Part shown: one piece after another, positions 45,535 to 56,527 of the stretch
How positions within the stretch are numbered: position 1 is the stretch's first letter
Layout of the letters: each line of letters opens with the position of its first letter
Source: Orobanche coerulescens
Taxonomy: Eukaryota > Streptophyta > Magnoliopsida > Lamiales > Orobanchaceae
Direction: 5' to 3'
NCBI GenBank assembly: GCA_033398695.1
Contig: CM065804.1
Location: 37,525,501-37,589,500 of the forward strand
Length of the DNA: 64,000 nucleotides
Program-made: the position numbers and the translations under genes
The notes under the pieces: generated by a model
Database searches by the model: none
Told to the model about the DNA's origin: nothing
The model's input: the letters and a program-made list of their open reading frames with translations, nothing else

Positions 45535-46334
45535 ATTGCCCCCCAACTTGCTCCGATGTTGAAGACATGGGGTGAGGTGGTTCCAATGGCGATCATTTAA
45601 GATAATGACGGGCGACCCACCGAGCGGACGTTGGTCTCAGATTTGAGAGACCTAATCGTTTGGCGAGCTATCTTCAGTCTTTTTTCTTGTGATCTTCAAT
45701 TTTGCAGATCCCTCATGGGAGGCTGATTGTTTCGACCTAGAGGAACCGTGCACAGTCGTGCAGTTTGATGGACCGACCTCCGCGATTGTGTCTTGTGCGC
45801 GAGAGACATTCCACCTGTAGGTCTGGCTCGCGACTCACTTTATTGTGAGGGTCCTCCATAGGCTACGCCCACCTCGTATTTAAACGAAGGGCGAGCGGTC
45901 TCGGTCCGGAGGAGTCCTTGCATGGGGCGCCATAGGATTAATCGACTCTGCGACCGTGGCTTGTTAGCACTTTTCTACCTCAGATCGTTATGTTAGATAG
46001 AGATCCTCGACGGTATACGTTGTGACGAGGGTAGGGAAGCGTCGCATTATTCGAGTCCACCATGTTAGATGATGAACCTTTGAGGGCGGGCGAGCGTGTC
46101 CACAGATTTTTTTGCAGGGTCCTTGGCTACGCCCGCCTCGTATTTAAACGAAGGGCGAGCGATCTCAGCCCAAAGGAACCTTGCATGGACGAAGCTGTCG
46201 GTTCCATCGACCTCCAGGACCATGGTTGCACTCTTCTACCTCGGATCATCATGTTAGATGGCGATCCTCGACGGTATACGTTGTGCTGAGGGAGGCGATC
46301 TCGTGCCTAGGTCCATCATGTTAGATGATGAACT
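45535..46334 (-). repeat. T 3' non-coding region with an approximately 260-bp duplication
   Basis: No coding frame is credible. Two diverged copies with period about 255-263 bp run from about 45850 to 46360. Each contains CTCGTATTTAAACGAAGGGC, TTCTACCTC(A/G)GATC and GACGGTATACGTTGTG. Confidence 0.75.
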
Positions 46335-48118
46335 TTAGAGGGCGATCGAGTCCTCCATTTTTGGAGATGTTGCTTGGGCAGTAGCCTTTCGTTTGACATG
46401 GTGGAAACTGTGGAAAGACTTCCGAAGTTTCCACCTCTTGATTGAAGCATACAGATTTGGCCGCCAAGGTTGATCGAGAGGATCGACTCGTGTGAGCCTT
46501 CTGGCCTGTCGCGTTCGACTCTGGAAACTAGTTTGGGAGATTGATGGGGCTCCGGCTAAGCCAATAAACTGTCCAACTTTCCCTCCTCGAACAATCTCCA
46601 GAGTTTTTTGAGGAGGTCGCGGCATTGGTCGGTGTTGTGGCCGGGACTCTTGTGGTAAGCACAAAATTTGTTGCGGTCCAGATGACCGTTGTCCCTTATC
46701 GCCTTCGGCTTTCTTGGACGCTCGCGCCCCTAGATGGCGTAAAAAATATGGGCCGGAGATAGATTGAAGTTGTGGTGGAGATGGGATCCCACATCCTCGA
46801 AGGCCCTTAAATCACCACGTAGTTTGGCGACCGCCTTGTTGGACTTGGCGATCGCCATCTCTGCCCCCTTGCCTTGGCGAAGGGCGAGCAACCTTCGCCT
46901 GGCCAAAAAGTCTACGGCCTTGGCACGAAAGATCGCGTAGGTTGGTGGGATGTCCTTCGTAAGGTGCCTGAACATGGGCGAAAGACCATTGAATCCCCCT
47001 AGGACCGAGTAGAGGGCGATCTCGTCGCTTATGGGCTCGCCGTTGAGGATTATCTCATCCACCCGGTCGATGTAGTCTTCGTCGGACTCGTCTTCCCCCT
47101 GCTTGATCTTCATCATGCGGTGGGGACCTTCTGGTCGGGCGACTTTGGCGGCGAAGTACGACGTGAAGTTGCTCGCCAGTTGTTCAAAGGAGCTGATGGA
47201 TCGCGGTGGCAATGAGATGTACCACCTATGGGCTAGATCGCCCAGTGTTAATGGGAACATTCGGCACCTGGTCGCGTCTGATGCCCCGCATCCGGTCATG
47301 TAGATCCGGAATTTTCTCAAGTGAGTCTCAGGGTCCGATCTCCCCTCGTACAAAGGTGTTTGAGGAGGAGCGATCCTTGGCTGCACGGGGGCAAGTTTGA
47401 TCTGGGCCACGAGCGGCTCACTCGGCCCGGAGATCTTTCTCTTGGCGCATGCCCCAGTTTCTAGGAGCGCCTTCATGCCATCGAGCTGGCATTGCATAGC
47501 GGCCATCGCCGTAGCCTGGTCGCTCGTGGTTTGGCTCTCGGAGCGGGATCCGAGGCAATCGTGTAAAGATCTCCTAGATCCGTAGTAGGCGATGAGGTCA
47601 TCACTGCCGATCTTGGTTCTTCGGCGAGGAGGAGCCAGATGGCTGGCCTGCCTTTTGGGAGTTGGGTATGCCGAACTCCTGGTGATGGATTCGGGCTCCG
47701 TCGTCTCATGGATGGGACCAGAATGCCCCGGTCACCATGATGGGTCGCTTCCTAAGCGGCTGAAAAAGGAATTGTCCTGCCTTGCGTGCGCCTTTTCTTG
47801 CAAATCGGGGCTTTCTATCGATCGCTCGATAAGTAACCCCTTGAGCTTCCGTTTGGCCGCGCGGCGGATGGTTAAGGGGGTTATAGCGGATGCTTCGCAT
47901 GCTCTCCGTCGCTCCTGTAGGATTGCCATGTCCACCTCGATCTATTCCGTGGTTTGGAACTGATCGAGCGAGAGGCTAGGGCCGTCCCTCGGGGGCGGGA
48001 TCGAGAGTCTCGCGCCGCCGCGACTACCCTCCGCCGTAGGTTGGGGCTCGGATTGAGACGGAAAAAGGCGTCCGCCGGATCGGAGAGTAGCTCTCTTCGA
48101 TGTGGTGGCAGACATCAT
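46335..48118 (-). pseudogene. T gag polyprotein remnant
   Basis: From an ATG at 48118 (MMSATTSKRAT) a frame with at least two stops runs into the clean 47506-46730 segment. The gag domain there shows YEGRSDPETHLRKFRIYMTG, CRMFPLTLGDLAHRWYISLP, SFEQLASNFTSYFAAK and GEDESDEDYIDRV. A frame change near 46700 leads to a spacer with PQHRPMPRPPQK and KTLEIVRGGKVGQFIGLAG, the remains of the zinc-binding region. Gag would form the particle; no enzyme domains follow. Tat/Athila-type gag is my best match. Confidence 0.78.
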
Positions 48119-48244
48119 GATGTCGAAGGCTTTCTTTGAAGAACAGTGAGTGTTTCTTCAAGTATATACTTCGGAGAACAGTGAGTGTTCTTCGAAACGG
48201 TCGGAAAGAAAAATGAAGGTAGATGCCCTTCCTCTAGTGCCAAT

Positions 48245-49171
48245 TGTTGTTACTCAAAATATATTATATTGCTGGAATGGATGAGTAACAAACAAAATGC
48301 GAGGGAACGTCTGTGGGAATGTAAATAACACAAGATTTGCCGGGTTTGTTAGGACCGGGCTTGAATGCTCTCGCGAGATATTATTAATACGAATACTTGG
48401 GAGTACAAATATTAATGTTAGAGTACAATTACAATGAGTGTAAAGACCCTAGTTATCTAACTCTTGAGTGCTGATGATTGCCGGAAGAACCAGAGTTGAA
48501 GCTCTGTGAGTTATTGTTCTCATTTCTGCCAAACGTCTTTGGGTTAAGAGGTTTTGAGAGAGAGAGAAAGATGTCCGAAGTATATAGCGTTGACAAGAGA
48601 GAGAATCCAACCCAAAAGTCCTTTTCCGAAAGTTGGAAGTCCTCTATTTATAGGAGGAGCTGGGATGTCTTAATCCTGACGGGCGATCGCCTTTCCTATA
48701 TTATAATAAGGGGGCGATCGTCTGTAGCACATGCGTTGGTTGCCTTAAAGTCCGCTGCTGCTGCAGGCATCCAGCTATGCGAACCAATGAGAGTACAACA
48801 CGCATATCTTGTCGCTGTCTCGGGAGGTCCCACCTTGGACCTTTAGGCGGATCTGTCGGTAGGTGAGAAGCTTGTGACAGACTGGGGTCAAAGGGCCTGA
48901 TCCTACGGCGCCTTTTCTGGATCTGCACGTGGGCCCTCGCAGACTTGACGGATGTTTGCTTTACACATGGCATGAGGCGGTCGTCCATGGTCGGGCACTT
49001 GGGACGATCGCTAGTTGCCGGGAGACGATCGCCATGGCAGTCGATGGCTCGGCGCTGGGTCATGATCTGGGTCCTTCATTCGGCAAGTCTGTCTTGGTCT
49101 ATTTGACTCTGGTTCGGTCGCCCGGTCCTTGTTCCGATCGCCTGTTGAGGTGTATAAATCGCGACACAACA
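48245..49171 (-). repeat. T 5' LTR
   Basis: It is the partner of 44587-45534 with a few indels. Its minus-strand TATAAATA is at 48645-48652. Confidence 0.88.
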
Positions 49172-50599
49172 CATGTGAGGTTGGATGTCTAAATGGTGGC
49201 CTAACAAAAAAAAATCTGATTTGACAAAAACGAGCATAAAATCTAATAATGTGAATTAAAAAAAATTATGGACATTGTTGTTATAAGTATGTAATATGAC
49301 TTGGGGTTAGAAAACATAGCATAATTATGTGCTAGTCATCTACCCTTAAAAGTTTACAAAAAACGGAAACCGTCTCCTAAGTCTACGGGTTGAAAATCGT
49401 CATAAAAGAAAATTATGTAATTTCTTAAAAAATTATAAATCTATTAGGAAATTTTCGTATATTTTCAGTTTAGGATATCATATGAGACTTAAGAACATGT
49501 TTAGTCTCTGTCCTTAAAGTTTTGTAAAAATCGAAACTCATTTCTGATGTCTACGGTTAAAAATCACAATTTAGATAAAATTTGGGGTTAAATATAAATT
49601 CTTTAAAACTTTGGGCCAAGTCAAATTTTATTTCCCTTCTGGAACAAATATATGATGTATTTCTAAATAAATATAATGTCTCTAAAAGTTCATAAAGTTC
49701 GGAAGTCAATCTAAATTTTGGGGCCAAGTTGGGGTCAAATAGTAAATTCCTATAAAATTGAAGTCTAGGACAAATTTTTAAAACTATGGACTGAAAATAT
49801 TGATTACTAAAGTATAAGTATCATGTCCGTAAAATTTTATAAAAATCGAGGCTAATTTTAATTTAGGTGTCAAAATGACATTTTAAATAAATTCGGGGCA
49901 AAATTGAAAATTCTGGAATTTCGGTCAGAAAATGAAAATTCTGAAAATCCACTCATCTCTGAAAATTTGAAAAATTTCGGGGTATAATTGTAATTTCGGA
50001 AATATCAGTCCTGAAAACTCTCATGATTCTAGCATCAGATAATCATACGTGATGTTCCCATAAAATCTCATGACCGTTCGAGCTCAACTCGGAACGATCC
50101 AATATAATATTCCCGAAAACTCCAAAAATTAAATCAGGGGAAAGATTCTCCTTCACGAAAAAATTTAATCCAAACAATAGGTCTTCAACCAAGTCCATAA
50201 TCTCATAAATGCTCGTGCCACAAATAAATTTCCAATCCCATTGTATAATCAAATTACACTAAGGGTTGCTACTAATTGACTATGAAACCATAATTGTACG
50301 CTTGTGTATACACTGTGATGTGTTTAACTGATAAGTGTAACTATCCGGAAACTAAGTGCTATATAAGCAAGTTGTATTCCGCACTTTAAATCATTTTGCT
50401 ATTTTCATTACAACTTTATAATCAATGTAATTTAGATATTATCCTTTTCTATTAACGAATCTTAGAATCGTCGGGCTAATATCGTTACCTTGAATTTTAT
50501 TGAGCTTCCGTTATTTATCATCATGTGCTTACTCCAATAAATCAAATGATCGACCGATGCATCGCGCCCTCGTACTTACAGATGTATGGGGACGTGACA
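49172..50599 (+). repeat. C 5' LTR, segment 3
   Basis: It resumes with CATGTGAGGTTGGATGTCTA, as in A at 30880, and ends GACGTGACA at 50599. Relative to A and R1 it lacks the internal repeats containing GGGGACCACCTCTTGAAC, which would lie near 50365. Confidence 0.87.
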
Positions 50600-50603
50600 A
50601 AAG

Positions 50604-50615
50604 TGGTATCAGAGC
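50604..50615 (+). other. C primer-binding site
   Basis: TGGTATCAGAGC starts five bases after the LTR end and is a perfect match to the plant initiator tRNA-Met complement. Confidence 0.92.
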
Positions 50616-51116
50616 CGGTTTGTAAGAAGGACACTACAACGGGCTAACCAGGATAAGATTCTTCGGACTTAGATTGTATTTCCACTTAGGCCGAAGTGAA
50701 CATATAGAATCGAGACTTAGAGGCCTATGTAATTCTTTTCGAACTCTTCGCTATTTACTTGGATAGCAAAAATTCGTTCAGATCTCAAATTTTTCGCCAG
50801 CTACTTCAGTGGCTATGGCATTCTCAGATCATATCAATTGTTCGACATTCGTCATAATGAATGGGAATCGTTCTATTCCGTTGTTCAAATTACGTCACCA
50901 TTCACTTGGAATAGATGAAATTGAGTAATCCTTTAAACTCCACTAAACTTCATTCTTTCTTTACATGAAGTATTAGTGTCGTTGTCACTTATATGTCATG
51001 AGCATATTCATTGAGTCATTAAGTTCACAACCTTGATGATTATTCATGCTTGGTTGTCTTTATATTAGGCTAGGATAGACAGTGACTGGCACTGACTTAG
51101 TTATTTTGTTGTTTAG
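50616..51116 (+). other. C 5' leader
   Basis: Non-coding leader between primer-binding site and gag. No ORF or repeat noted. Confidence 0.6.
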
Positions 51117-52100
51117 ATGGCTGATAGACGTAGAGGACGTCCACGATTTAACCGTGATGAATAGCCAAATCAACAAGCTAACAATTGCAATCTATCGCCA
51201 CCTCGAGGCAGGGCCGTAAATGATGTTATTGCCAAGCCTTAACTCAACTAACAAACTTTATACAGCAACAAGCAGCCAATAACCAAACTGCTGGTGGGGC
51301 GCACGATCGCATGCTTGAAAGATTTCTACGCTTCAGTCCACCAACATTTAACGGAGAACCTAATGACATTAAGGTGGACTCATGGGTGGATAAAATGGAG
51401 AACATATTTAATGTGTCACAGTATACTGATGAACAACGCATATCATTGGCCACATTCAGACTTGAGGCTGCCGCGCATGATTGGTGGAAGGTCGTTTAGT
51501 ACATGCTGGATAAGAGAGGATCGTGTCAGAACATGGGCCAACTTCCTAACTGATTTACAAACCCAGTACGTTTCAGCAGCAGCTAGAGAAGCTCGGCGAG
51601 ATGAGTTTTAGCATCTGAAGCAAGGGTCTTCGACTGCCGCACAATACGAAACTCAATTCAATAAGTTATCCAAATATGCGCCTGGATTAGTGTCAATTGA
51701 GGAAGATAAGCTTTATAAGTTTACACGAGGGCTGCGATTCACACTTCCACAGAGTCTCCTGATTGTTCGCCTGACTACGTTTGCCGAGGTAGTTGAAGCA
51801 GCAACTCGAATTGAGAATGGAAAAGCAAGACTGGCACAACATCAAAACCGACTTTCTGGAAAGACCAAGAGACCTGCAAATGGATCAACAATGAAATCTC
51901 CACAGAAATTCCGCAAGACAGGAGCGAAGGTAAACCCGAGCAGAATGAGAACACAGATCCCTAAGAACGCAGCACCTCCTGTCCGCATTGTGAAAAGAAA
52001 GGGCACAAAGCTAGTGAATGCTGGAAGATGTTGGGGAAGTGCCTGAAGTGTGGCAGCATACAACACCACATCAAGGACTGCCCGAAAGTGGGAAACCGAA
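51117..52100 (+). pseudogene. C gag
   Basis: A start at 51117 gives MADRRRGRPRFNRDE followed by a TAG. The gag domain follows (RFLRFSPPTFNGEPNDIKVD, DEQRISLATFRLEAAAHDWW, then DLQTQYVSAAAREARRDEF in another frame). The C-terminal part (KLYKFTRGLRFTLPQS) and one clear knuckle, CLKCGSIQHHIKDC (with Gln and His spacing altered), follow. At least three frame changes are seen. Confidence 0.82.
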
Positions 52101-52680
52101 TGAATAAACAAGCTACTGTGGCAAATCCTGGGAACAATAAGGGAAAGGCTCCAGTTTGTGTGTTTGCCCTAGCCGGACAAGAGGCTCCTAGAAAGAATGA
52201 TGTGGTGGAAGGTACACATCTCATATCAAATCACTCAGCACAAACACTCACTGATCGAGGGTCATCACATTCATTCATTGCACCACAATTTTCTGAAAAA
52301 CTAAACGTGAAATTCAACTATCTGCATGTATGCCTTGAAGTGTCCACCTTAATGGGTACTAGTCAATTAACTAATAAGGTGCACAATGCATGTGATATAG
52401 TGATCAGTGGTAATTGCTTTCCCTTGGATTTAGTAGTACTCCCTATACTAGAATATGATGTCATTCTAGGAACGGATTGGCTGTCAAAACATTTCGCACA
52501 ATTAGATTGTCACTCTAAGATAGTTAGTTTTTTTGAATCTAACAAACCAGTAGTAGGATGGCACCTAATATATCAGCCGTCAAAGCTAGCAAGGCTGTTA
52601 CCAAAGGGGAAACAGGGTTTTTAGCTTCATTATCAACAAACCCAAGAGTAAGATGGGTATAGAAACCATAAGAGTCGTAC
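52101..52680 (+). pseudogene. C aspartic protease
   Basis: The active-site motif reads TLTDRGSSHSFI, with Arg in place of Ser, Thr or Pro. VILGTDWLSKHFAQLDCH is intact. A frame change follows near 52555. Confidence 0.82.
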
Positions 52681-52979
52681 CCGAGAGGGCGCATATAGCA
52701 AAAGCACCATACCGAATAGCACCATTGGAGCTACAAGAATTGAAGGTACAACTACATAAATTACTCTATGTAGGATTTATTCAACCCAGTGTATCACCAT
52801 GAGGAGCTCAAGTACTGTTCGTTAAGAAGAAAGATGGGACATTAAGACTTTGCATAGACTACCATGAACTCAACAACATCAATGTTAAGACTAAGTATCC
52901 TTTTCCAAGGATAGATGAAGTGTTTGATCAACTTCAAGGAGACACGGTATACTCCAAATTCGATCTTCAGCAAGGATAC
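52681..52979 (+). pseudogene. C reverse transcriptase, N-terminal fragment
   Basis: It covers the fingers region ([18 protein letters not shown]) up to SKFDLQQGY, which is the catalytic Asp block. It ends exactly where F starts. A TGA replaces the Trp of SPWGA. Confidence 0.85.
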
Positions 52980-53137
52980 TGTAATACCCATACTTTGTTT
53001 GAATTGTTGGCTCTGATGTTCCTTCACCATTGTCGCTCTGTAAGGACTTATTGTGATGTTGTCGTTGTTGATTTTAGTGTTTCGTACCTTTTCGGATCAT
53101 GTTCGTATTGTTTGGACCTTTCGGCGATGTTCCGAGA

Positions 53138-53640
53138 CAAGTCGATAGCATACGCTTGGCTTAGGCTAACGCACTCTATTTCTGTTGAGTAGCGCACGCT
53201 AGCTTTGAGTCTTAGCGCACGCTAATGGCTCGGGCTCGGCAGAGGCAGTAGCTGATTCTGCCCTATGGACTAGCAGTTAGCGCACGCTAGGCATTAGCTA
53301 GTGCATGTTATTCGTGTTGAGTAGCGTGCGCTAACGTCACCCATAGCGCATGCTAATGAGCTGAGTCGGCAGGGGCAGTGAGGTGTTTCTACTTTTTGGA
53401 CTAGCAGGTAACTCACACTAGGCCTGAGCCAGCACACGCTATAGGTGTTGCATAGCGCGTGCTAGTGCCAAGATATAGCGCACGCTAGCGGGATTGGGCA
53501 GTGAGTTGGAATTTTTGCATGATACCAGTTAGCGCACGCTAAGGACGTGGTAGTGTGCGCTAAAGTCGCAGGTCAGAAGCTACGCAACTACCGGGTGACC
53601 CCATTAGCGCACGCTAGCCTTGGATTTTATCGCGCGCTAA
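53138..53640. repeat. TTAGCGCACGCTAA array in F
   Basis: About fifteen units occur in 500 bp. Several are identical cores (TTAGCGCACGCTA at 53212, 53277, 53528 and 53602; TAGCGTGCGCTAA at 53321 and similar at 53552). Others are degenerate (TAGCGCATGCTAA, TAACTCACACTAG, TAGCGCGTGCTAG). Spacing is irregular, 10 to 70 bp. Confidence 0.92.
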
Positions 53641-53650
53641 TCAATCACAG

Positions 53651-53658
53651 TATATAAG
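53651..53658 (+). promoter_or_regulatory. Probable TATA box in F
   Basis: TATATAAG lies about 10 bp after the last palindromic unit. Confidence 0.65.
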
Positions 53659-54225
53659 AGAGAGTCAACCCCTGTTCTTCGTCATTTTACACCTCCTTTA
53701 CTCTTTTCCGATGGGAGAGCACACGAAGGCGATTTGGGGTGATCTTTCATCAACTATCATCATCTTTGGCTCAATAACAAATATTACACAACATCTAATC
53801 CGTTTCTACCTTCCAAATCAAGGAAAATTCCTTAAAACCCTAGTTTGGGGAATTTTTGTGGGGATTTCCTTATATTGGTCCGATTTACCTGTTTTGGGGC
53901 TTGAGATATTTGAGATTATGATGTATCTACCCTGCACCCGCATTTCCGCTACGATTATATGGATGTTTCTGTACCTTGTTCGAACTTTAGAGGGTTTGAA
54001 TGATTTCCAAACCTCTAGGAGATTATCCTTATAGTTTTGTGAATCGTAGGTGGGTTTCGGGAGTTTCTTCGTGTGATTTGAGTATGGATTATTGATTATC
54101 GTATTCCTTACGAATCGTTTAGGTGCCGGAAGTGCGTTCTTGGACCTACCGAACTTATACTCTTTTCCTTCCGATTCTCGATGTCTCAAAGGCAAGTATA
54201 TGTTTATGATTGTACGTTCTCGACT

Positions 54226-54752
54226 TTGAAAGTAAGGTATATGTCCTGATTGCTGAAGAACAGAAGTTTGTTCTAACTGAGGAATGCCTATTGGAGCCTG
54301 ATGTGGATTCGACACCCGATGAGGTGAAAGAATTCCGCAGATGGATGAAATCTGATGAGATGGCTCGCTGTTACATATCGTCTTCTTTAACAAATGTATT
54401 GCAGCATCAGCATCAGAGTATGGGCACGGCCAGGAAATGATGAAAAATATCGGCGAGATGTTTGGTCATCAGAACCGGGCGGCTAGGCAAAATGCTATGA
54501 GGGTCTTGATGACGACCCAAATACCTGAAGGAACCCCGGTAAGGGATCATGTTCTAAAGATGATTTCTTATCCAAGCGAACTTGATATCTTAGGGGCTAC
54601 TATCGATGCGAAAACACATGTCAATATCATCCTAGGCAGCTTACCTAAGAGCTTTGAGCGGTTCCGCCTAAACTACAATATGAATCGTAGGGAGTATACC
54701 TTAACGGAATTGCTGCCAGAGCTTCAAGCTGCAGAAGGTCTCTTCACAGCAC
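54226..54752 (+). pseudogene. Ty1/copia gag fragment
   Basis: The translation IAEEQKFVLTEECLLEPD, KEFRRWMKSDEMARCYI and SSLTNVLQHQHQ is a copia-type gag (UBN2-like). After a frameshift near 54430 come NIGEMFGHQNRAARQNAM, LDILGATIDAKTHVNIILGS and NYNMNRREYTLTELLPELQA. There is no LTR, primer site or pol around it. Both ends join unrelated chromovirus LTR DNA, so it is a captured or deletion-trapped fragment. Confidence 0.88.
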
Positions 54753-55571
54753 ACCATCATTCAGGAAAAAGGCTAACGAGTGAATAATACAAGTATTACG
54801 CAATTCCACAATTCCTCTGGTAACTACTCATTTCTAGAATCCGTTTTAAGAACACAAAAAAACATGAAATGGTTGTTATCATTCTTCATGAAACTCAAGT
54901 TTACATTCGTAATTACTTTCATAAAATCACATCTTCATTTAAAAGTAAGTTACGGTTAAATATACAATCACTAACAAGTCCATGTTAGATTCACGACACA
55001 TCACATTCTCAAAGTATAAGGAATATAGACGAGATACTCACCTCAAGTCCTAAGCACGCGAAGCAATGGGAAAGCTCGACCGGAACCCTCGAATCCTCCA
55101 ACTAGGGTGAAAACACAAAACAACATAATTACTACGAAGTCGATCGCAAGGAGGATGGAAAATATATGAAATTCTCAACAAGAATTCGTAGAAACAAAAG
55201 ATAGAACATTTGGGGTTCAATACTTCCCCAAGAACATCAAGAACATCACTCGAACCCGGATACGACAAGAGACACGAATCAAATCATAGGGAGATAATCA
55301 ATACAACTGATTAATGATATAAAACAACACGATTCATGAAGAACAACCCGAATCTTGAAGATTCACGAAATATAAAGGAAGGGTTTACAAGATGATTACC
55401 TCGAATCAAAGACGAAGAACACGGATTGATGTTAATCAACACCAAGAACTTAAGAAAGATGTAAACTTGGAGTTACAAGATTCCAAAATCGCCCTTCGAC
55501 CGCCACAAGTCGCCACAGCCACGGAGGAAGGAATGAAGGATGAAAAATGACGAACATGTTCAACCCCTGGG

Positions 55572-55579
55572 TATATAAA
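55572..55579 (-). promoter_or_regulatory. Probable TATA box in G LTR
   Basis: TTTATATA on the minus strand, within about 10 bp of the palindromic array. Confidence 0.6.
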
Positions 55580-55584
55580 CCCGC

Positions 55585-55910
55585 GCCAGCATTATGTACG
55601 TTATACATGAAGGATAACGTACGTTATGGATATTACGTACGTAAGGCACAAAATATTACGTACGTAATAGATGGCCATAACCTCCTGTCCGAAATAACGA
55701 AGGCCATTACGTACATTATGGCAAGGACTTAACGTACGTAATGCGGACAGTTAACGCACGTTAGGACCAACACACAGCGTGCGCTATTGACGGCCAGAAC
55801 TCACTGTCTGAACTGGGAAGACCCTTACGTACGTAATGAGAAGGGCTTAACGTACGTAAGGCACATGATGATAATGTACGTTATACTTATAGCATAGCGT
55901 ACGTAAGTCA
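55585..55910. repeat. TTACGTACGTAA array in G
   Basis: About twelve units include ATTACGTACGTAAGG, ATTACGTACGTAATAG, TAACGTACGTAATGC, TTACGTACGTAATGAG and TTAACGTACGTAAGG. Two units are of the other type (TTAACGCACGTTAGG, CAGCGTGCGCTATTG), so both motif types occur in a single LTR. Confidence 0.92.
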
Positions 55911-56527
55911 CTTAGCAGTTCCAGAACTGCTAAGTTCAGCTCGTCGAGTACGAGCGCGACGAAACTACGAAACGACAACAAAAACACAAGACGAGGACAT
56001 GCATACGAAGAGTGCACAACGATGAACTCAAGTGTTAAAGGAAAATACGAATCCGACTACCCGAAGGTTCGGAATACAACGACAGAAGTAATTACCCCCA
56101 CAAACTTTGGGAAATTACGAAACGGCCCAAAACATCCGCAAATCACAATATGACATCAAACAACCAGACCGAAGCTCAAAACACGCATAACAAAGCTCAA
56201 CGGACTTATAGGAAACACAAAACCGTAGTTTCAAACCACCATCATACGAAATGAACCAAATAGCGGAAAAAGTCGCTCAAAACACGAATTCGGGTAAAAC
56301 AGCCCCGGAACAAACTCGGATGACCAAACACGTAGAACAAATCATTATCAAAATGTCAAAACGCTGGCAAGCGAGTTCTGGAAACTAGAAAAATGCCAAA
56401 AACAAAAAATTACCAAAAGAGAAAATCACGGGTATTACATTCTACCCCTCTAAAGAGAAGTTTCGTCCCGAAACTTAAAAAAAATAAAGTGTGAAGTCAC
56501 AAACAACAAAACATAGATGAAAAAATC

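Larger units (their letters stand above)
44587..49171 (-). mobile_element. T: gag-only Tat-like LTR element nested in C's LTR
   Basis: This 4.6-kb element has LTRs of 948 and 927 bp (44587-45534 and 48245-49171) starting TGTTGTTACC and ending GACACAACA in plus orientation. On the minus strand it has only gag (48118-46335) and no protease, RT or integrase. The minus strand next to the 5' LTR reads ATTGGCACTAGAGGAAGG, a primer-site-like sequence of Tat-type elements. A G-run (GTTGGGGGGCAAT) lies before the 3' LTR. The 5-bp flanks do not match exactly (ATGCA and CATGT), though the C LTR is rejoined cleanly. It is a non-autonomous element needing proteins in trans. Confidence 0.82.
32410..52979 (+). 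mobile_element. C: chromovirus inserted in A's 3' LTR, interrupted three times
   Basis: It is a plus-strand element of the R1/A family. Its 5' LTR is split into 32410-32568, 43656-44586 and 49172-50599 by E and T. Primer-binding site, gag, protease and the first part of RT follow (50600-52979). The RT is broken by F at 52979. The 3' half is not found within the window. Joining the three LTR pieces gives colinearity with the A LTR, which proves the nesting order. Confidence 0.88.
52980..54225 (+). mobile_element. F: LTR fragment of a chromovirus
   Basis: It starts TGTAATACCC directly inside C's RT (5' flank GATAC). It has the promoter layout of a U3: a palindromic motif array (53138-53640), a TATA box TATATAAG at 53651-53658, and an R/U5-like stretch that resembles 59390-59460 in H (CTTCGAATCGAGGCAAGTA-like). 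It breaks off near 54225 at a copia gag fragment. No internal region or second LTR was found. Confidence 0.72.
54753..56439 (-). repeat. G 3' LTR, truncated
   Basis: On the minus strand it starts TGTAATACCCGTGATTTTC at 56439. It contains a palindromic cluster (55585-55910) and a TATATACC box at 55572-55579 on the minus strand, then an R/U5-like region down to about 54790. Confidence 0.8.

Noticed and set aside
45080..45600. Long overlapping ORFs in the T LTR and adjacent region (also 48478-49192)
   Set aside because: They lie in the LTRs on both strands at GC-rich positions and are present because the LTR is duplicated. Gag is the only credible coding region of T.
53138..53640. Regularly recurring palindromes that might suggest a CRISPR array
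   Set aside because: Spacing is irregular, units are only 12-14 bp and degenerate, and the context is a plant LTR. A CRISPR array is excluded.
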